The position numbers and the translations under genes were made by a program. The notes beneath the pieces were generated by a model, which ran no database searches, had not been told where the DNA came from, and saw only the letters and a list, made by a program, of their open reading frames with translations. From Welwitschia mirabilis (Eukaryota > Gnetophyta > Gnetopsida > Welwitschiales), in the NCBI GenBank assembly GCA_051453625.1, contig JBOZIK010000001.1:167176491-167233478 (forward strand): a stretch of DNA of 56,988 nucleotides, written 5' to 3'. Below, piece by piece: positions 33,985 through 46,250 of the stretch; position 1 is the stretch's first letter; each line of letters opens with the position of its first letter.

Positions 33985-35300
33985 ACCAAGATAAACATGT
34001 GTCCCTTTCAGGGTTTTCACATGTCTAATGATGTTTTATTTTTTTCCCTTTTTTTTTTAAACATTTGTTCCCTCTATTTTTTGAAGTTTCTCCCCTTTTT
34101 TAAATTTTTTTTAAAATAGAATAAATGTAATAAAGGTAAGGGATGCCCAATGGGGAATTTATGACCATGTAATGTAAAATGAAATAATAACAGCATGGTA
34201 ATTATGGGATGAGGAAGGGAGTAATTAACATCTATCTTGAACAAATATGAAAGCGAGAAGTTTTAAATGAGGGTAAAGTGAAATGGTGACAATGGGAATG
34301 GGTAGACATGATATTACAAAGTGGAAAAATGGAGTGGTGAAAGGGAACAAGCACTTCTAAAATGTAATGTGATCTAAATGTAAGGCAAAATGTGTATGAA
34401 TAGTGATAGATGCTAATATGGCATGGTAACGTATGGGTTATAAAAATATGATAGTAATGTGGAAGCCATCATGAGATGAATCAAGATGACTAAACTAGAT
34501 CAAAAGGGGAATGAAAAGCACACATCATGATCGTGAAAAGAAAAATAGAGATAAGGGGATGCCATAATCAAGTGAGTTAGGTAACAGAAAAATGAGAAAA
34601 GGGAGCTCACCAATAGTGCAAGGGAAGGAATAGAGGGAAGCATGATATAATATAAGTTAAATGAGAAATGAAAGCATAGAAACATCATGCTAATGTATGT
34701 GTAATAATTTAGTGAATAGAAGTAATCGAGTAATAGGCACATAGCATGGTTAGCATATGATATGCTACAACTACTGGAGAATCTTAAATGCTAAAGAGAT
34801 GCAAACACATATCCTTGTAGGTTTTCACATGTTTATGAATTTTTTTTAATTTTCTATTTTTAAATTTTTTTTAAATTTTGGTTTTTTTTTTGAAAGATAA
34901 CATAAAAGTAATAACCATGAGAAATGTGACATAGACACGGATAATGGGATGAAGTGGTGAACATGAGTGAAATGAGGTAGATGGAATAATGAAAACGATG
35001 AAGGGCATGAAGAAATGCATAGGGGGATGGGGTATATCCACTAATATATAGTAAGATGATGATCATAATATATGAGTGGGTAAAATAATAAGGCACGTGT
35101 GAAGGTGTAAATCATGATAGAAGAAGGATTGGATGTGTTATAGCATGGTTGACATGGAATATGTTATCATCTTCCTCCTCCACCAATAGAACCTTATGAA
35201 GTGGAACATTGATTACAAAGATATCAAGGCCATGGGAAATGGAGTAAACCCTACCATTTATGCATGACACACAAACTCTTCTATGTTATCCATCAAGGTT
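33985..35300 (-). repeat. 3' non-coding region of copy 2, two imperfect units
   Basis: It aligns with 16140-17450, including the two units about 815 bases apart ('ttttcacatgtc' near 34016 and 'ttttcacatgttt' near 34822) and the long T/C tracts on the plus strand (34035-34115, 34838-34892). The minus-strand frames at 34500-34742 and 34860-35096 share pieces with copy 1 (for example LVSSLFSF) but are frame-shifted. Confidence 0.5.
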
Positions 35301-35854
35301 AGTAGTACATATCCTTTCAATGATCTGAAGAATGCACTTGGCCATAGTCGGTAAAACTCAAACATGGGAAAAAAATGTGAAATCTATATAACTAAAATAA
35401 AAAATTTAATCTAATGAAAAACCATGCAAATTAGCTAATGAAAAAGTAAAATGACTATATTATATCATGCAATGAAAATGACATCTATTTTGAATTTTAT
35501 TTTAATAATAATATGGTTGAATGTATAAGGAATTTATTGGTTTCCATTATATAAATTTTATGAACTAACGAATGGTTTTAACCAATTTGTAAAAAAAAAC
35601 TTTGAGGTATTTTTAGTTAAATTCACCTTTAATACTAGGTCATCTATCTCATAAGACCTTAGATTCATGTACTTGTTGTATGCATTACAAATTTACTTCT
35701 TATAGAATTAGCTCTATTGTAAGGCTTGTTCCTGATTTTCATTTAAAGTTTTGAGTTGCACAAGTCACATTTATTTCTCAGCATCAAAATTCTAAATCTG
35801 TGACAAGCATTCTTAGTATAGGAATTTAAATTTTTTTAATTGAAAAACCCACTT

Positions 35855-36145
35855 TAATGCCATAGACTAGTTGAAATGAGATCATTTCCATAGTGGTTTT
35901 TACTACAGTATAGAAAGCCCATAATATTAAAGGTAGTTTTTCATGCCATGACTCTAGATTCTTTTGTAAAAACTTATTGAGGTAATTGATTATGAGCTTA
36001 TTTATTGCCTTAGCTTGGCCATTTACTTAAAGATAATGTAGGACAAAAAATGAGTGTTTTATTTTAAATTTTCTTAGGAAATTTCTTAATTCTCATGACA
36101 TGAACTGCAGGCCATTATCAGTGATGATGACATAGGGCATGTCAA
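35855..36145 (-). pseudogene. Integrase core relic, Tat/Ogre-type copy 2
   Basis: The minus strand reads YVIITDNGLQFMS, keeping the second catalytic Asp in TDNG, then ELRNFL, VNGQAKAINKLIINYLNK (catalytic Glu position now Lys), ESWHEKLPLILWAFYTVV and ISFQLVYGI. It is better preserved than copy 1 but still has stops and a shift. Its position 3' of the second RNase H fits a Tat/Ogre element. Confidence 0.8.
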
Positions 36146-36817
36146 ATATAGGGATGATATGATTAAGGATTAAATTTGGAACTTGATTTAGAATTGTTTA
36201 CTGTAATGGAACTACTTTAACCCATTTTGAAAAGTATTCCATCACAGTAAGGATGAACACATGCTATTCCACTAAGGTAAGCGCAATAGGATTAATTAAA
36301 TCTATACCCCACTTCTTGAAGATCCAAATGGATTAAAATAAAAGAGTTTAGTAGGTAGTTGACATATTTTTGATAAAAGATCTGATACATGTGATAAGTC
36401 TTCACTATTCTAAAGTGACCATTGTTCATGGTTTTCTAGAAATAACATGATCTTATTACATGGGTTAATAATGATCTTATCTCCTTATGGGATTCACACA
36501 AGATGTCACATCTTTCAAGATGTGAGTAGCCTCTCTTAACTTTATGCATTGTAATAGCATTGATTTCTTATAAAGTTAATCTTGGATTAGGCTAAAATAT
36601 GTGGCTTGATCTCTAAAGTTTTATTTTTGTATAGATGAGAGATTTTCTAGTATATTTTGATTGGTAAGATAATTCACTAGAGTGTCATACCACTTATTAT
36701 TTACTATGGGATCTTTTATTAATTAACTTACTTCATCTTGTAACAGCTCTAAGTAAACCACTATTATGCACTCATTTGATAAATTTTAACTGATGTCCAT
36801 GCATGTAACATATTCTT

Positions 36818-37140
36818 TTAGAGATAAATATCTAAAGCATGTTTAAGTAAAGTTTTCAAGATGATCGCAAATTGGTTTTCATTTCTAGGAAGGCCTAGAA
36901 CTTTACATGACTTAAATGACATAAGTATATTTTTTAATTTTTCAAGGTATGCACCTAGAATCCATGATTTAGCTTCATATTGGTCAAATACTTGATTGAT
37001 GACTATTTGTGAGTTATCAAAAATGCATAATTTCTTAAAGCTTGCTTGAAGAGCAAACATGATTTTCATTTCCAAAGATTCATATTTAATGATATTATTT
37101 ATCTAAAGGAAATTTATCTTAAATAAGAATGACAAACTAG
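36818..37140 (-). pseudogene. Second (archaeal-type) RNase H relic, copy 2
   Basis: The frame 36818-37075 includes IFDNSQIVINQVFDQYEAKS, then LGAYLEKLKNIL and LGLPRNENQFAIIL. The pattern matches the extra RNase H of Tat/Ogre elements: 'xDSxLVINQV-x-GE-W-AK', then 'Y', then 'PRxxNxxAD'. The catalytic Asp of 'DNSQ' is kept, while the final 'AD' is now 'AI'. Upstream codons up to 37140 continue the domain with breaks. Confidence 0.75.
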
Positions 37141-37439
37141 TCTTGTTTCTTAGGAAAAAGACCACTGTTGCAAATCCATCAACTAGATTGGATACACTAC
37201 CAAAGAACATCAACACAAATCAATTCTTTTTTATTTGATGACATGAATTTCTTCATTAGTAAATTGTCTAAACTTACTTGAGGTTTTACTTTAGTTTAAC
37301 CTAAACATCTATCATTTACTTAACTATACAATTCCCTTTGACTAATTTTTAGGACTGAAAGTTTAAGTCAAACTTAATGAGAATCAATGCTTATTTTGCC
37401 AAATGCATACTACCTATAGAGTATTTAAGTAGATGTTTA

Positions 37440-37800
37440 AGTAGGCTCTAGTTATTAATTAAAATTGTTTTATTCATCATCATGCAATAACAAATCCTTT
37501 GTGAAGCAAATACTAGACTCAAACATGCCTTTTTTGCATCAATGTACTTCTTTTCATATTGATGCAGCATACTACTAATGTAATAGATAGGGTGATCTTA
37601 GTGAAGCTTATCTCTTTGAAAGATTGTCATATTAATTGATAATAGAGGATACATGAGATAAAGGTAAAATAGCTAAAACTTAGAATAGGAGCAGACATTA
37701 AATACCCTTTGATCTTATTAAAAGCCTTTTGGTAATTCTCGTCCCATTTAAACTCACTGTCTTTGTTGATCAAGTGAATGAACAACTCACATTGATTTAT
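37440..37800 (-). pseudogene. Connection/RNase H region, copy 2
   Basis: The minus strand gives ELFIHLINKDSEFKWDENYQ, then KAFNKIKGYLMSAPILSF, then ISSMLHQYEKKYIDAKKACL and SLVFASQRICYCMM. This is the standard stretch after a Ty3/gypsy reverse transcriptase: 'F-x-WDE-x-CQ-AF-x-KIK-x-L-x-PP-L', then 'Y-x-x-EK-x-CLALV-A-Q-LR-YM'. One frame covers each half, with stops between. Confidence 0.8.
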
Positions 37801-38059
37801 TAAGGTTGAGATAAATTGAGTATTACCTATAACCTACCTTTTATACTTTGCAATTTTGTTAGACTCTATGGTAATGGCATATTAGTGATTATCTTGATTT
37901 TGTTTAGATCAATTTTCATGTTTTTTTTTAACACCATAAAACCAAGGAGTTTTCTTGATGGCATAACAAACACACATTTCTTAGGATTAAGGCATATATG
38001 TTGTATCATCTTACTTATGTGAAGAGTTAATCTAAGTCAGTACGATTGTCAATAACTCC

Positions 38060-38503
38060 TTTTGATTTGATGATAACATCATCCACATAGTTTGCCACAT
38101 TATGGTGGATCATATTATAGAAGATATGCATCATCACATGCTGATATGTTGTACTAGAATTCTTTCATCCAAAGGGCATCATGATGTAATAAAATAGATT
38201 CGTTGGAGTTATAAAGGTTATCTTTGATTAATCTACAAGATTGATAAATATCTAATTATAGCCTGAATAATCATCCATAAATGATAAGAGGTCATAAATA
38301 GTGGTGCTATCTATTAGGATGTCAATGTTTGGTAAAGAGTAGTAATCGTTTAAAGTAATCTTATTTACATCATGATAATTAACACACATCCAGATTTGGC
38401 CATTCTTATTTAGAATGACCATCATGTTGGATAACCAATCTGAATAGTCTACTAGTCGAATGAAACTAGTAGTGAAAAGATGAGAGCTAAGTTTTTTAAC
38501 CAC
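38060..38503 (-). pseudogene. Reverse transcriptase relic, Tat/Ogre-type copy 2 (YVDD kept)
   Basis: The 83-codon frame 38252-38503 includes VDYSDWLSNMMVILNKNGQI, WMCVNYHDVNKITLNDYYSLP and LLSFMDDYSGYN. After a shift it continues with MMPFGxKNSSTTYQHVMM and NVANYVDDVIIKSK. The catalytic YVDD (complement at 38078-38089) is intact. 'VDYPDWLANVV' and 'LLSFMDxxSGYN' are typical of the Tat/Ogre lineage. At least one stop and one frameshift keep it from being functional. Confidence 0.9.
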
Positions 38504-39261
38504 CTTCTATCTCGTGGGGGTTAAGTTTGGTTTCAAGATGATGTTATACATAACTATTAACTTGTTAATGCTAAACATATCTTTGTAATTCGAACCAAAT
38601 ATATCTTGATTAGATAACAACACATTTTCTAGCTCAGATTTAATTTGTCGTGGTAATTATTCATTAATCTTAAGTAACTTCTCTAATTTAGGGGAGTCCA
38701 CTAATAAGTTATATGTTGTGACATCCTATTTGTCAAAAATGATTTCATATTTTCTGACTTTATCATTTCATATTCTTTAGTATTTTCACTCATTTGATCT
38801 TAATTTAAGAGGATACAAGGTTTTCCTCAGGATTCACTATAATTTAAATTAACAGATTGAGATCGACATACCTTTTGATAAGCTAACCATCAATAACAAC
38901 ATGCAAGGATGACCTCAACCAACTCCTTATCATGAAGTCCTATAAGCCAAATAATTAACATAAGAACCAATAACAAGGATTGAGTAAGAGAAAAGGATAA
39001 AAAGCATGATAAGCTTCTTTAGCTAGAAGAGAAAAATATAAGCATGAATTGTTTATAAGAGAATTTGATCTTTTTTTTTTTGAAAGAAGGTTTTTGAAAA
39101 GTTTTAAAATATTATACTTTTAGAGTATTCATGAGTAGTGTAACAAGCTGATGCTTGTGCTTATCTATCGAGACTTTGCTCAGTAGTGTGAGTTCATTTT
39201 GCATAAGGTGCTTTGATTGTTAAGGACCTTGTCCTTTGCATTTTGGCTAACAAGTAAGCTA

Positions 39262-39299
<38 letters not shown>

Positions 39300-39700
39300 T
39301 CACACACACTCTCTCTCTCTTAATTTTATTTTTTATTTATTTATATTTTGAATATATACATATATAATTTTTTTGTTTTTGTATTTGTTTGTATGTTTTT
39401 TTCTCCTTTCATTTTTTAAAAAACATTTTTGAAACATTTAGATCATGAGCTAATTGGAAAGTTATTTGGGAGGAATGGAATCCACCCTACATCTAAGATT
39501 TGCATGGCAAGGATGGATGCAACCTTTATCTTATGAGGGTCCACTGAATCATGTTCAAAATGTAAAAAAGGGATAATCATCTTTTAAGGTATAGGAGGTG
39601 GTGGTGGAGAATATGATGTGGATGGAGCCTTCACATTTACTATGGTATGATTCCACTCTAAAAGGACTAATATTTTAGACTTGGCAAACTTTAGCTTCTC
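38504..39700 (-). pseudogene. Protease-to-reverse-transcriptase linker, copy 2
   Basis: This aligns with 20690-21950 of copy 1, with shared words such as 'gggtccact', 'atcatgagctaat' and 'gatgtggatggagcctt'. It is the poorly conserved region between the two enzyme domains. Homology to copy 1 stops near 39700, close to the C-terminal end of the protease, so copy 2 is truncated there and no gag or 5' LTR was found beyond. Confidence 0.55.
39263..39320. repeat. Compound (CA)n(TC)n microsatellite in copy 2
   Basis: About 20 CA units, two 'cact' interruptions and then a TC run, at the position equivalent to the tract at 21511-21553 in copy 1. Confidence 0.95.
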
Positions 39701-42130
39701 ATAGATCCTATGAATTTCTTTTTAGATGTATTAAAATATTAATTTTAGTTTGAGTTTCATACTAGAAAGATTTTTTAACCTTTAATTAAACAGATTCAAG
39801 TACATTAGACTTAAACTTTTACTTTAAAAATAAATTCTATACAATAAAATTGAATTTTTTGGTATAGAGATGAATAGTGAAGAGGAAAAAAGAGTAATAT
39901 AGGTTGTAAAAGAGAGCTAGAAGTAGTATAATATTTGTTATCATATTAAAGAAAAGGAATATTTCTCTTTTCATCATGAGACTATTTGTTTGTAATGTTA
40001 TAATATATATCTAAAAGTTAAAAAAAATTGTGTCATTATTACTAAAATGGCCTCTTAGCCATAATCCCATCTTTTAAATAATAATAGTGGAATTTTGAAA
40101 TCTAAATAATGATTAAATATATATTTCTAGAATTTTTAACTATTGAGAATGAATTTTAAAACATAACTTTTGAGAAATATGAATGGGTTTCAACTTCTGT
40201 ATTAAGAAGAATCATACTATCCTTCATGATTTTCTAAAATTAATTTAGTTCCATATAAGTAATTCTAGTGAGCAAACATCTTTGAATTAATAGCACCACC
40301 ATTTATTAGAGTCTAGTGCCATGCTTTTCAACTTCTCATATTTTCATGGTAATTATTCCTTGCTAGTGAGAATCTATGCGACAAACATTCATGTTCCTAT
40401 TTCTTTTCTTTTATAATTTACTCTTTAAAAAGTTTGAGCTGTTATATCCACTAGGATTGCATCTATTATTTATTATTTATCCCTTTTTCTATTTATTGTT
40501 GGAACTGCCTTTATTATTTCTTATTCTTTAACCACTCTTATTTTATAAGCCTATATTTTTGCTTTATATAATTTGATACCATGTCATAATTTCATATGTA
40601 AACTCCTTACTTGATTATTTAAGTTTTAATTATGCAACAAAATATTTGGATCTTTCTTTGTAATCATATTAAACATAGTTAATTTACTAGTTTAAATGAT
40701 TTAAAAAATGCTTACAAAACTTATGTTAATAAATCAAAATATTACTAAGAAATTATAAAGAATAATTAATTAATTAATAGTTGATAATATTTAATAAATT
40801 ATTTATGATTGAAATATAATAGGAATCATGATGGATTGATCATGTTACTAATCACACTACATCAGCTGATCACAATAATGGAACCAATAAATGTACCTGA
40901 TATAGAACTTGTGGAATTTCATGCTTGGAATTAGATCTCCCTATGGTCTATAACTTCATTCCTTATTTTTTAATCATCTAATAGTTTTTCTTCTTATGTT
41001 ATAGGAATAGATACCTAGAAATATCATACCTCTTAATTATAATAAGATATTTTTTCATAAAGTTTTAATTAGGTTAATTACTAATCATGGGATTACTCTA
41101 TTGAAATAGTTACTAAATGAGTATCTAATATTGCTTCCCTACATAATCCTTTGGAATTTAAACACCTTAGTGATAAGCAGTCTCTTTAGAACAAATTATA
41201 GAATTTGGCTATTAAAGTTTATAAATGTTATTTTCTCAATTCAAATAAATTTTTTCTATTATAAACTATAATACTAGTATTAACCTTGTTATGGGTGAAC
41301 TCCTTTTGTTATATTAGTATATATTGGAGATTGAAACTAAAACTAAAATTTTATTACATGTGTAAAGCTTGAGGATTTTTTGAATAGGTGAAATGTACAT
41401 GCTATGGGTTTTGATAGCATCATTAATAAAGTTACTAAGTGTTTTTGATAGAATTTACAATAAATAATTTACATTGGTAACCATAATGTGCTACTTATTC
41501 CTTATGTGTGAAAGTGTGAGATAATACAAGAAAATTTGACGTTCATTTTTTATAATAATTTAATTGAATAATTCACAACTTCATTTTTCTTGAGGAATCT
41601 TTAGCCATCTTCTTATCTTTTCCTCTAATAATGAAATCCCACTCTTGCTACTGATTATGCATCATAAATATTAAGTAATAGTAGCTATTAAATATCTTAC
41701 CTTTATATTAAGACCTCATCTAATGCTATTTAAGTACAAATGTTTCTTTCCTTTTGTGTTCTTTTAAAGATTCTAAAGCATGTTTTGCCTTATAATTATA
41801 TGAACTTAATAGGATTGCAAGGGAAAATGTACTCTTGAATATTCCATTTATTAAGTCATAAAAGTCCAAAATAAAACCAGTCTTCATCTTGAATTACGAG
41901 CATCATTATTTTTGAGTATTTGTCCACTATGACTATAGTAAAACTAGGAGTATATGCTATAAACTAATAAATGGATTTAACTTCTAATGGCATTATATCT
42001 ATTTTAATAGTATAATATCATATTGTATCTATACATTCACTTTGAATTCCTCTAATAAGGATAAATTTTAAATTTCTTCTTTAAAACCATTCTTCATTCT
42101 AAATTAGTAACATTACTATTTTTGAGTATT
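39700..42130. other. No gene recognised; AT-rich spacer with a local duplication
   Basis: No protein motif was seen on either strand. Two diverged pieces sharing 'atttttgagtatttgtcca(c/t)tatgactatag' (about 41909 and 42118) sit some 209 bases apart, just left of the first Athila-like LTR. Confidence 0.5.
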
Positions 42131-42139
42131 TGTCCATTA

Positions 42140-43552
42140 TGACTATAGAAACAAGTTTATTTCAACAATTTAGCAAAGGTAAAGATATTAAAATGGTCAT
42201 TTCATCTAAAATTATGTCTTTTGCCTTTTTTACATGATTTATGAATTTATGCATGTTCACATTATAACTTTATATTATTTGTTTCATTCTGGATAACAAG
42301 TTAAATTTTGGAAAAAAATCATCAGAAAATGCCAGTGTTGCCATCCTGTCCACCAATGCCATTAGTCCTTTGAAGCAGTTTGCATCTAAAGTTACACTTT
42401 GAAATTTTCATGAAAAATGGTTCATATTCCACTTATGGGCTTAGTTAGATATTAAATAAAAAATAACCATCAACTTAAATGACATGTGGCATAGGTACAA
42501 AGTAACATATGGTAGTTACATTAGGTAGTAACATGTGGCAATAGCATGGTGGTGATGTTGAAAACACATGGTGATAGCATCAGTTGGTAGAGGTATCATG
42601 ATCTAAAGGACATATGTTGGAATCATTATAACAACCTCTACTTAATACAAGAAGACAACCTCCACCTTTCAAAAGAAGATGAAGATCTTATCTGATGGTA
42701 TGTGATGAAAATTAGAACCTCTAAAAATGTAATCATCCAAAAGCATAACCCTTCTTTTTGTAACTACCATCAACCACTACAAGCCAAAGGTTCCTAACCC
42801 TTCCCTCACTTACAAAATGGCCTTAATTCCATATTGTAAAGCATATTTGGTTAGATGAATGTAGTTGGAATATTTAGATCATTAAGTTAACATGGCTTTC
42901 TATACATATCCTTTGGGAGGAGACTTATTTGGAGGTTAGTCGAGGAATCTGTATTAGCTTCATCTTCTTGTTTCAATGTAATGTAATTTTTTTGTTTTAA
43001 TATTAAGTAGTTGTTTATTCTTCAATTTCTAGTATATATAACTTCATACTTTTAATCCTCATGTGAGACTACATTATTAAGTTCTATCAATACAAAGCAA
43101 ATTCTTTAAGTTAGCTTATTGGTTATAATCACATTTGTATTATGGATTTTAAGTATAATTATCTTTTCTTTCCATGTTTAGAAAGGCTATGAAGAACCAA
43201 AGTAACTACTGAATTTACCAACACTCATGTGATAAATGCAATTATTCTACCACATCCCAAGCTTTTATGACTTGATAATTTAAGCTTATGTTTCAAGAAA
43301 ATTATAGGATATTATTAGAGTGAAGATGTGCTATTAGAAAAATTGAGATATATTGTCTTCCTATTTCTCTAATAAAAGTTTAACTCAATTTTAAACTCTT
43401 GATTTTTCATTTGTTTTGATTTCATTGTAGGATTAATAATCTTATGTTACTTTGACCAAGCTTCACCTCAGTTATCCATGTGGAAGAATGATACTGGGTG
43501 CTTATCTAGTTTATTTTATTGATGTTTACCTTTTACTACAATGAATAAACTT
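42140..43552 (+). repeat. Athila-like LTR, copy a
   Basis: It matches copies b (48435-49725) and c (50840-52170) along its length: 'attagtcctttgaag', 'gaagatgaagatctta', 'aaggttcctaa', 'tcttaaactcttgatttttc' type words, and the end 'gaatgatactgggtgctta'. A decayed primer-binding site follows at 43553. The TATA position reads 'ttacaaaatgg', so the box is mutated. The exact left edge is uncertain by some tens of bases. Confidence 0.7.
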
Positions 43553-43570
43553 TGGAGATGTTACCAAAAA
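43553..43570 (+). other. Athila-type primer-binding site after LTR a, decayed
   Basis: TGGAGATGTTACCAAAAA matches the tRNA-Asp site TGGCGCCGTTGCCGGGGA at 10 of 18 positions. Most differences are G-to-A or C-to-T. Its position just after the LTR end supports the call. Confidence 0.55.
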
Positions 43571-43904
43571 TAATGGCATGGTAGATTCTCATAAAAGGCA
43601 TACTTTTTATTTCTTACAATTTTTTTAGTTTAAATTTTCTTTTCTTTTCAGTAGTTGGTATTGTTCCCTTCCAGTAGTATTCAAACTAGGCCTTTTTCTT
43701 TCATTTTTTTTGTAATAGTGAATATTGATATGTTTCTAGTTAAACATAAACTAGTCCTTATGAAAGTTTTGTTTAGTTTTTCCATACTAATCTAAATCTT
43801 ATTTCCATATTAGTTATGTTGTGTTATAGTTCTATCAAGTTTTCTACAGGTTGAAACCAAAACAAGGATTGAAAAATATGAAAACTAACATAGAACTAAA
43901 CTTT

Positions 43905-43905
43905 T

Positions 43906-43978
<73 letters not shown>
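43905..43978. repeat. (GT)n microsatellite against an assembly gap
   Basis: About 34 GT units run straight into the 736-N gap at 43979-44714, which the repeat probably caused. Val-Cys repeat frames reported here are this tract. Confidence 0.95.
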
Positions 43979-44714
43979 NNNNNNNNNNNNNNNNNNNNNN
44001 NNNNNNNNNNNNNNNNNNNNNNNNNNNNNNNNNNNNNNNNNNNNNNNNNNNNNNNNNNNNNNNNNNNNNNNNNNNNNNNNNNNNNNNNNNNNNNNNNNNN
44101 NNNNNNNNNNNNNNNNNNNNNNNNNNNNNNNNNNNNNNNNNNNNNNNNNNNNNNNNNNNNNNNNNNNNNNNNNNNNNNNNNNNNNNNNNNNNNNNNNNNN
44201 NNNNNNNNNNNNNNNNNNNNNNNNNNNNNNNNNNNNNNNNNNNNNNNNNNNNNNNNNNNNNNNNNNNNNNNNNNNNNNNNNNNNNNNNNNNNNNNNNNNN
44301 NNNNNNNNNNNNNNNNNNNNNNNNNNNNNNNNNNNNNNNNNNNNNNNNNNNNNNNNNNNNNNNNNNNNNNNNNNNNNNNNNNNNNNNNNNNNNNNNNNNN
44401 NNNNNNNNNNNNNNNNNNNNNNNNNNNNNNNNNNNNNNNNNNNNNNNNNNNNNNNNNNNNNNNNNNNNNNNNNNNNNNNNNNNNNNNNNNNNNNNNNNNN
44501 NNNNNNNNNNNNNNNNNNNNNNNNNNNNNNNNNNNNNNNNNNNNNNNNNNNNNNNNNNNNNNNNNNNNNNNNNNNNNNNNNNNNNNNNNNNNNNNNNNNN
44601 NNNNNNNNNNNNNNNNNNNNNNNNNNNNNNNNNNNNNNNNNNNNNNNNNNNNNNNNNNNNNNNNNNNNNNNNNNNNNNNNNNNNNNNNNNNNNNNNNNNN
44701 NNNNNNNNNNNNNN
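43979..44714. other. Assembly gap, 736 N
   Basis: A run of N inside the element bounded by LTRs a and b. It probably hides Gag capsid sequence, since C-terminal Gag-like sequence follows. Confidence 0.99.
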
Positions 44715-46250
44715 TTTTTAGATCCTCTAAATAATTTTCAATATCAAGCCCCTCTAAAAAGTTATAAAAATAGATAATTTGTTGAAATTAGACATGAGTT
44801 GGTCATATAATCCTTTTAGGAGACTATACGAAATACCCCCTGTATAACAAAATATATTCCTAACTCAAGAGTCTAATATTGAAGATATACCTCTTTACTA
44901 TGAAAACTACTATAATTTTGCTAATCACGCCAAACTTAAATAAACTATAGGATATTATATTTGATCTAAGAAAACTTTAAGGGATTATTTCTAATTCAAA
45001 TACTCTCATATACCATTATCTTATCACAATCCATATTATTTTAAACCCTAAGATCCTTTTGATACTAGGTAAACCTTTGAAGATTATCCTTAAAGCCTAA
45101 GATCCCTCCATAACTGGATTAACCTATTTATAACCCTGAGTATGAAAATCCTTATTTTGAATAAAATGAGTTTGATTCCATGTCTTCTACCATCTTTTAT
45201 AACCCTTATTCCTCATCATCTTATCAATCTGATTCATCCTTTCATCCTTATTTATTGAACCAATAATAACATTCTTTATCTACTCAATTAGAGGAATCAT
45301 TAAAAAATTCATGAAGTCCAACTTAACCTAGATCATTAATAAACTCTTAGGTAATAATCCTCCTCACCTTTCTTTGAAGAAATAGGAAGGAGATTCATGC
45401 AATTTCAAGTCTAAATCAACCAAATAATCTCTTCTTTCATGAGCAAACTTGAGAAGCTTTTCTAACAAATCAATAGTACACTCAACTAACAAGAATAGGA
45501 AGAGCCTCTTACATTTCACAAACCTGATACTAAAAACCTTAAAAATTTTAAAAGGATTGAGGATAATAAAATCAATAATAACTAAGACATATTCTTTAAA
45601 AGTGAGCAAAAAACTAATGAGGAAACCCATGAGGACCTTGAAGGTAAAAATGCACTAGGTAGTGAATAATCATTTGAGAAAATACTATACTTTAGTAGAG
45701 AATTAGATATATTATACGCTAAATGATTATTAGAAGATGAGCAACCATTTAAGGAAAGCTATACGTTTAAAAGTTATACAAAAGAGGATGAGTCAACAAG
45801 CGACATTAATAAGAAAGACAACATCAAAGAAGAACCCTTCATAAATTTATAACCATGTTTCTTAAGCAACCATAAGAGGAGAAATCCCCTAACAATATTA
45901 ATCATGAGGTAAACATTAGTAAAGAGCCCACACATGAGCCATCTTATGAAGAATATTTGCCTTTTTTTCAACAATTTTATATCCTAAATAAGATTCAAAC
46001 CTCAATGAAGAAGATAAACCTTCTTTAGCACTAGAACCATTTTATTATAATTTTCTTAATAAGCATTCACCTTGTTAATTGATCTCTAATTCATCTTTGC
46101 CTTTATCTCAAAATGATGTCTTATCTAACATAAACAAGTAAAGGATGGACTACTTTTAACTTTAGATGCATCAAATTTTCTTCTTGTACTAATGTTTTCT
46201 TTAATTTTAAGAACTCATGCATAAAAATATACATGAATTCTGTCCCAACT
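44715..46250 (+). pseudogene. Athila-like Gag C-terminal region between LTRs a and b
   Basis: The plus strand gives LDPLNNFQYQAPLKSYKNR at the gap edge, YENPYFE, then FYNPYSSSSYQSDSSFHPYL and LEESLKNS. This Asn/Tyr/Pro/Ser-rich tail with a following 'LE-x-L' helix resembles Athila Gag after the zinc knuckle. It aligns with the inverted remnant at 9.9-11.2 kb. Frames are broken by many stops. The frames at 45364-45630 (minus) and 45449-45658 (plus) lie in this relic and are not independent genes. Protease and reverse transcriptase are missing before LTR b, so the element is internally deleted or replaced. Confidence 0.6.

Noticed and set aside
39263-39320. Regularly spaced short repeats that might suggest a CRISPR-like array
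   Set aside because: They are dinucleotide microsatellites without spacers, in a plant nuclear context.
43851-44777. Three overlapping plus-strand frames with Val-Cys repeats
   Set aside because: They are the GT microsatellite plus the 736-N gap.
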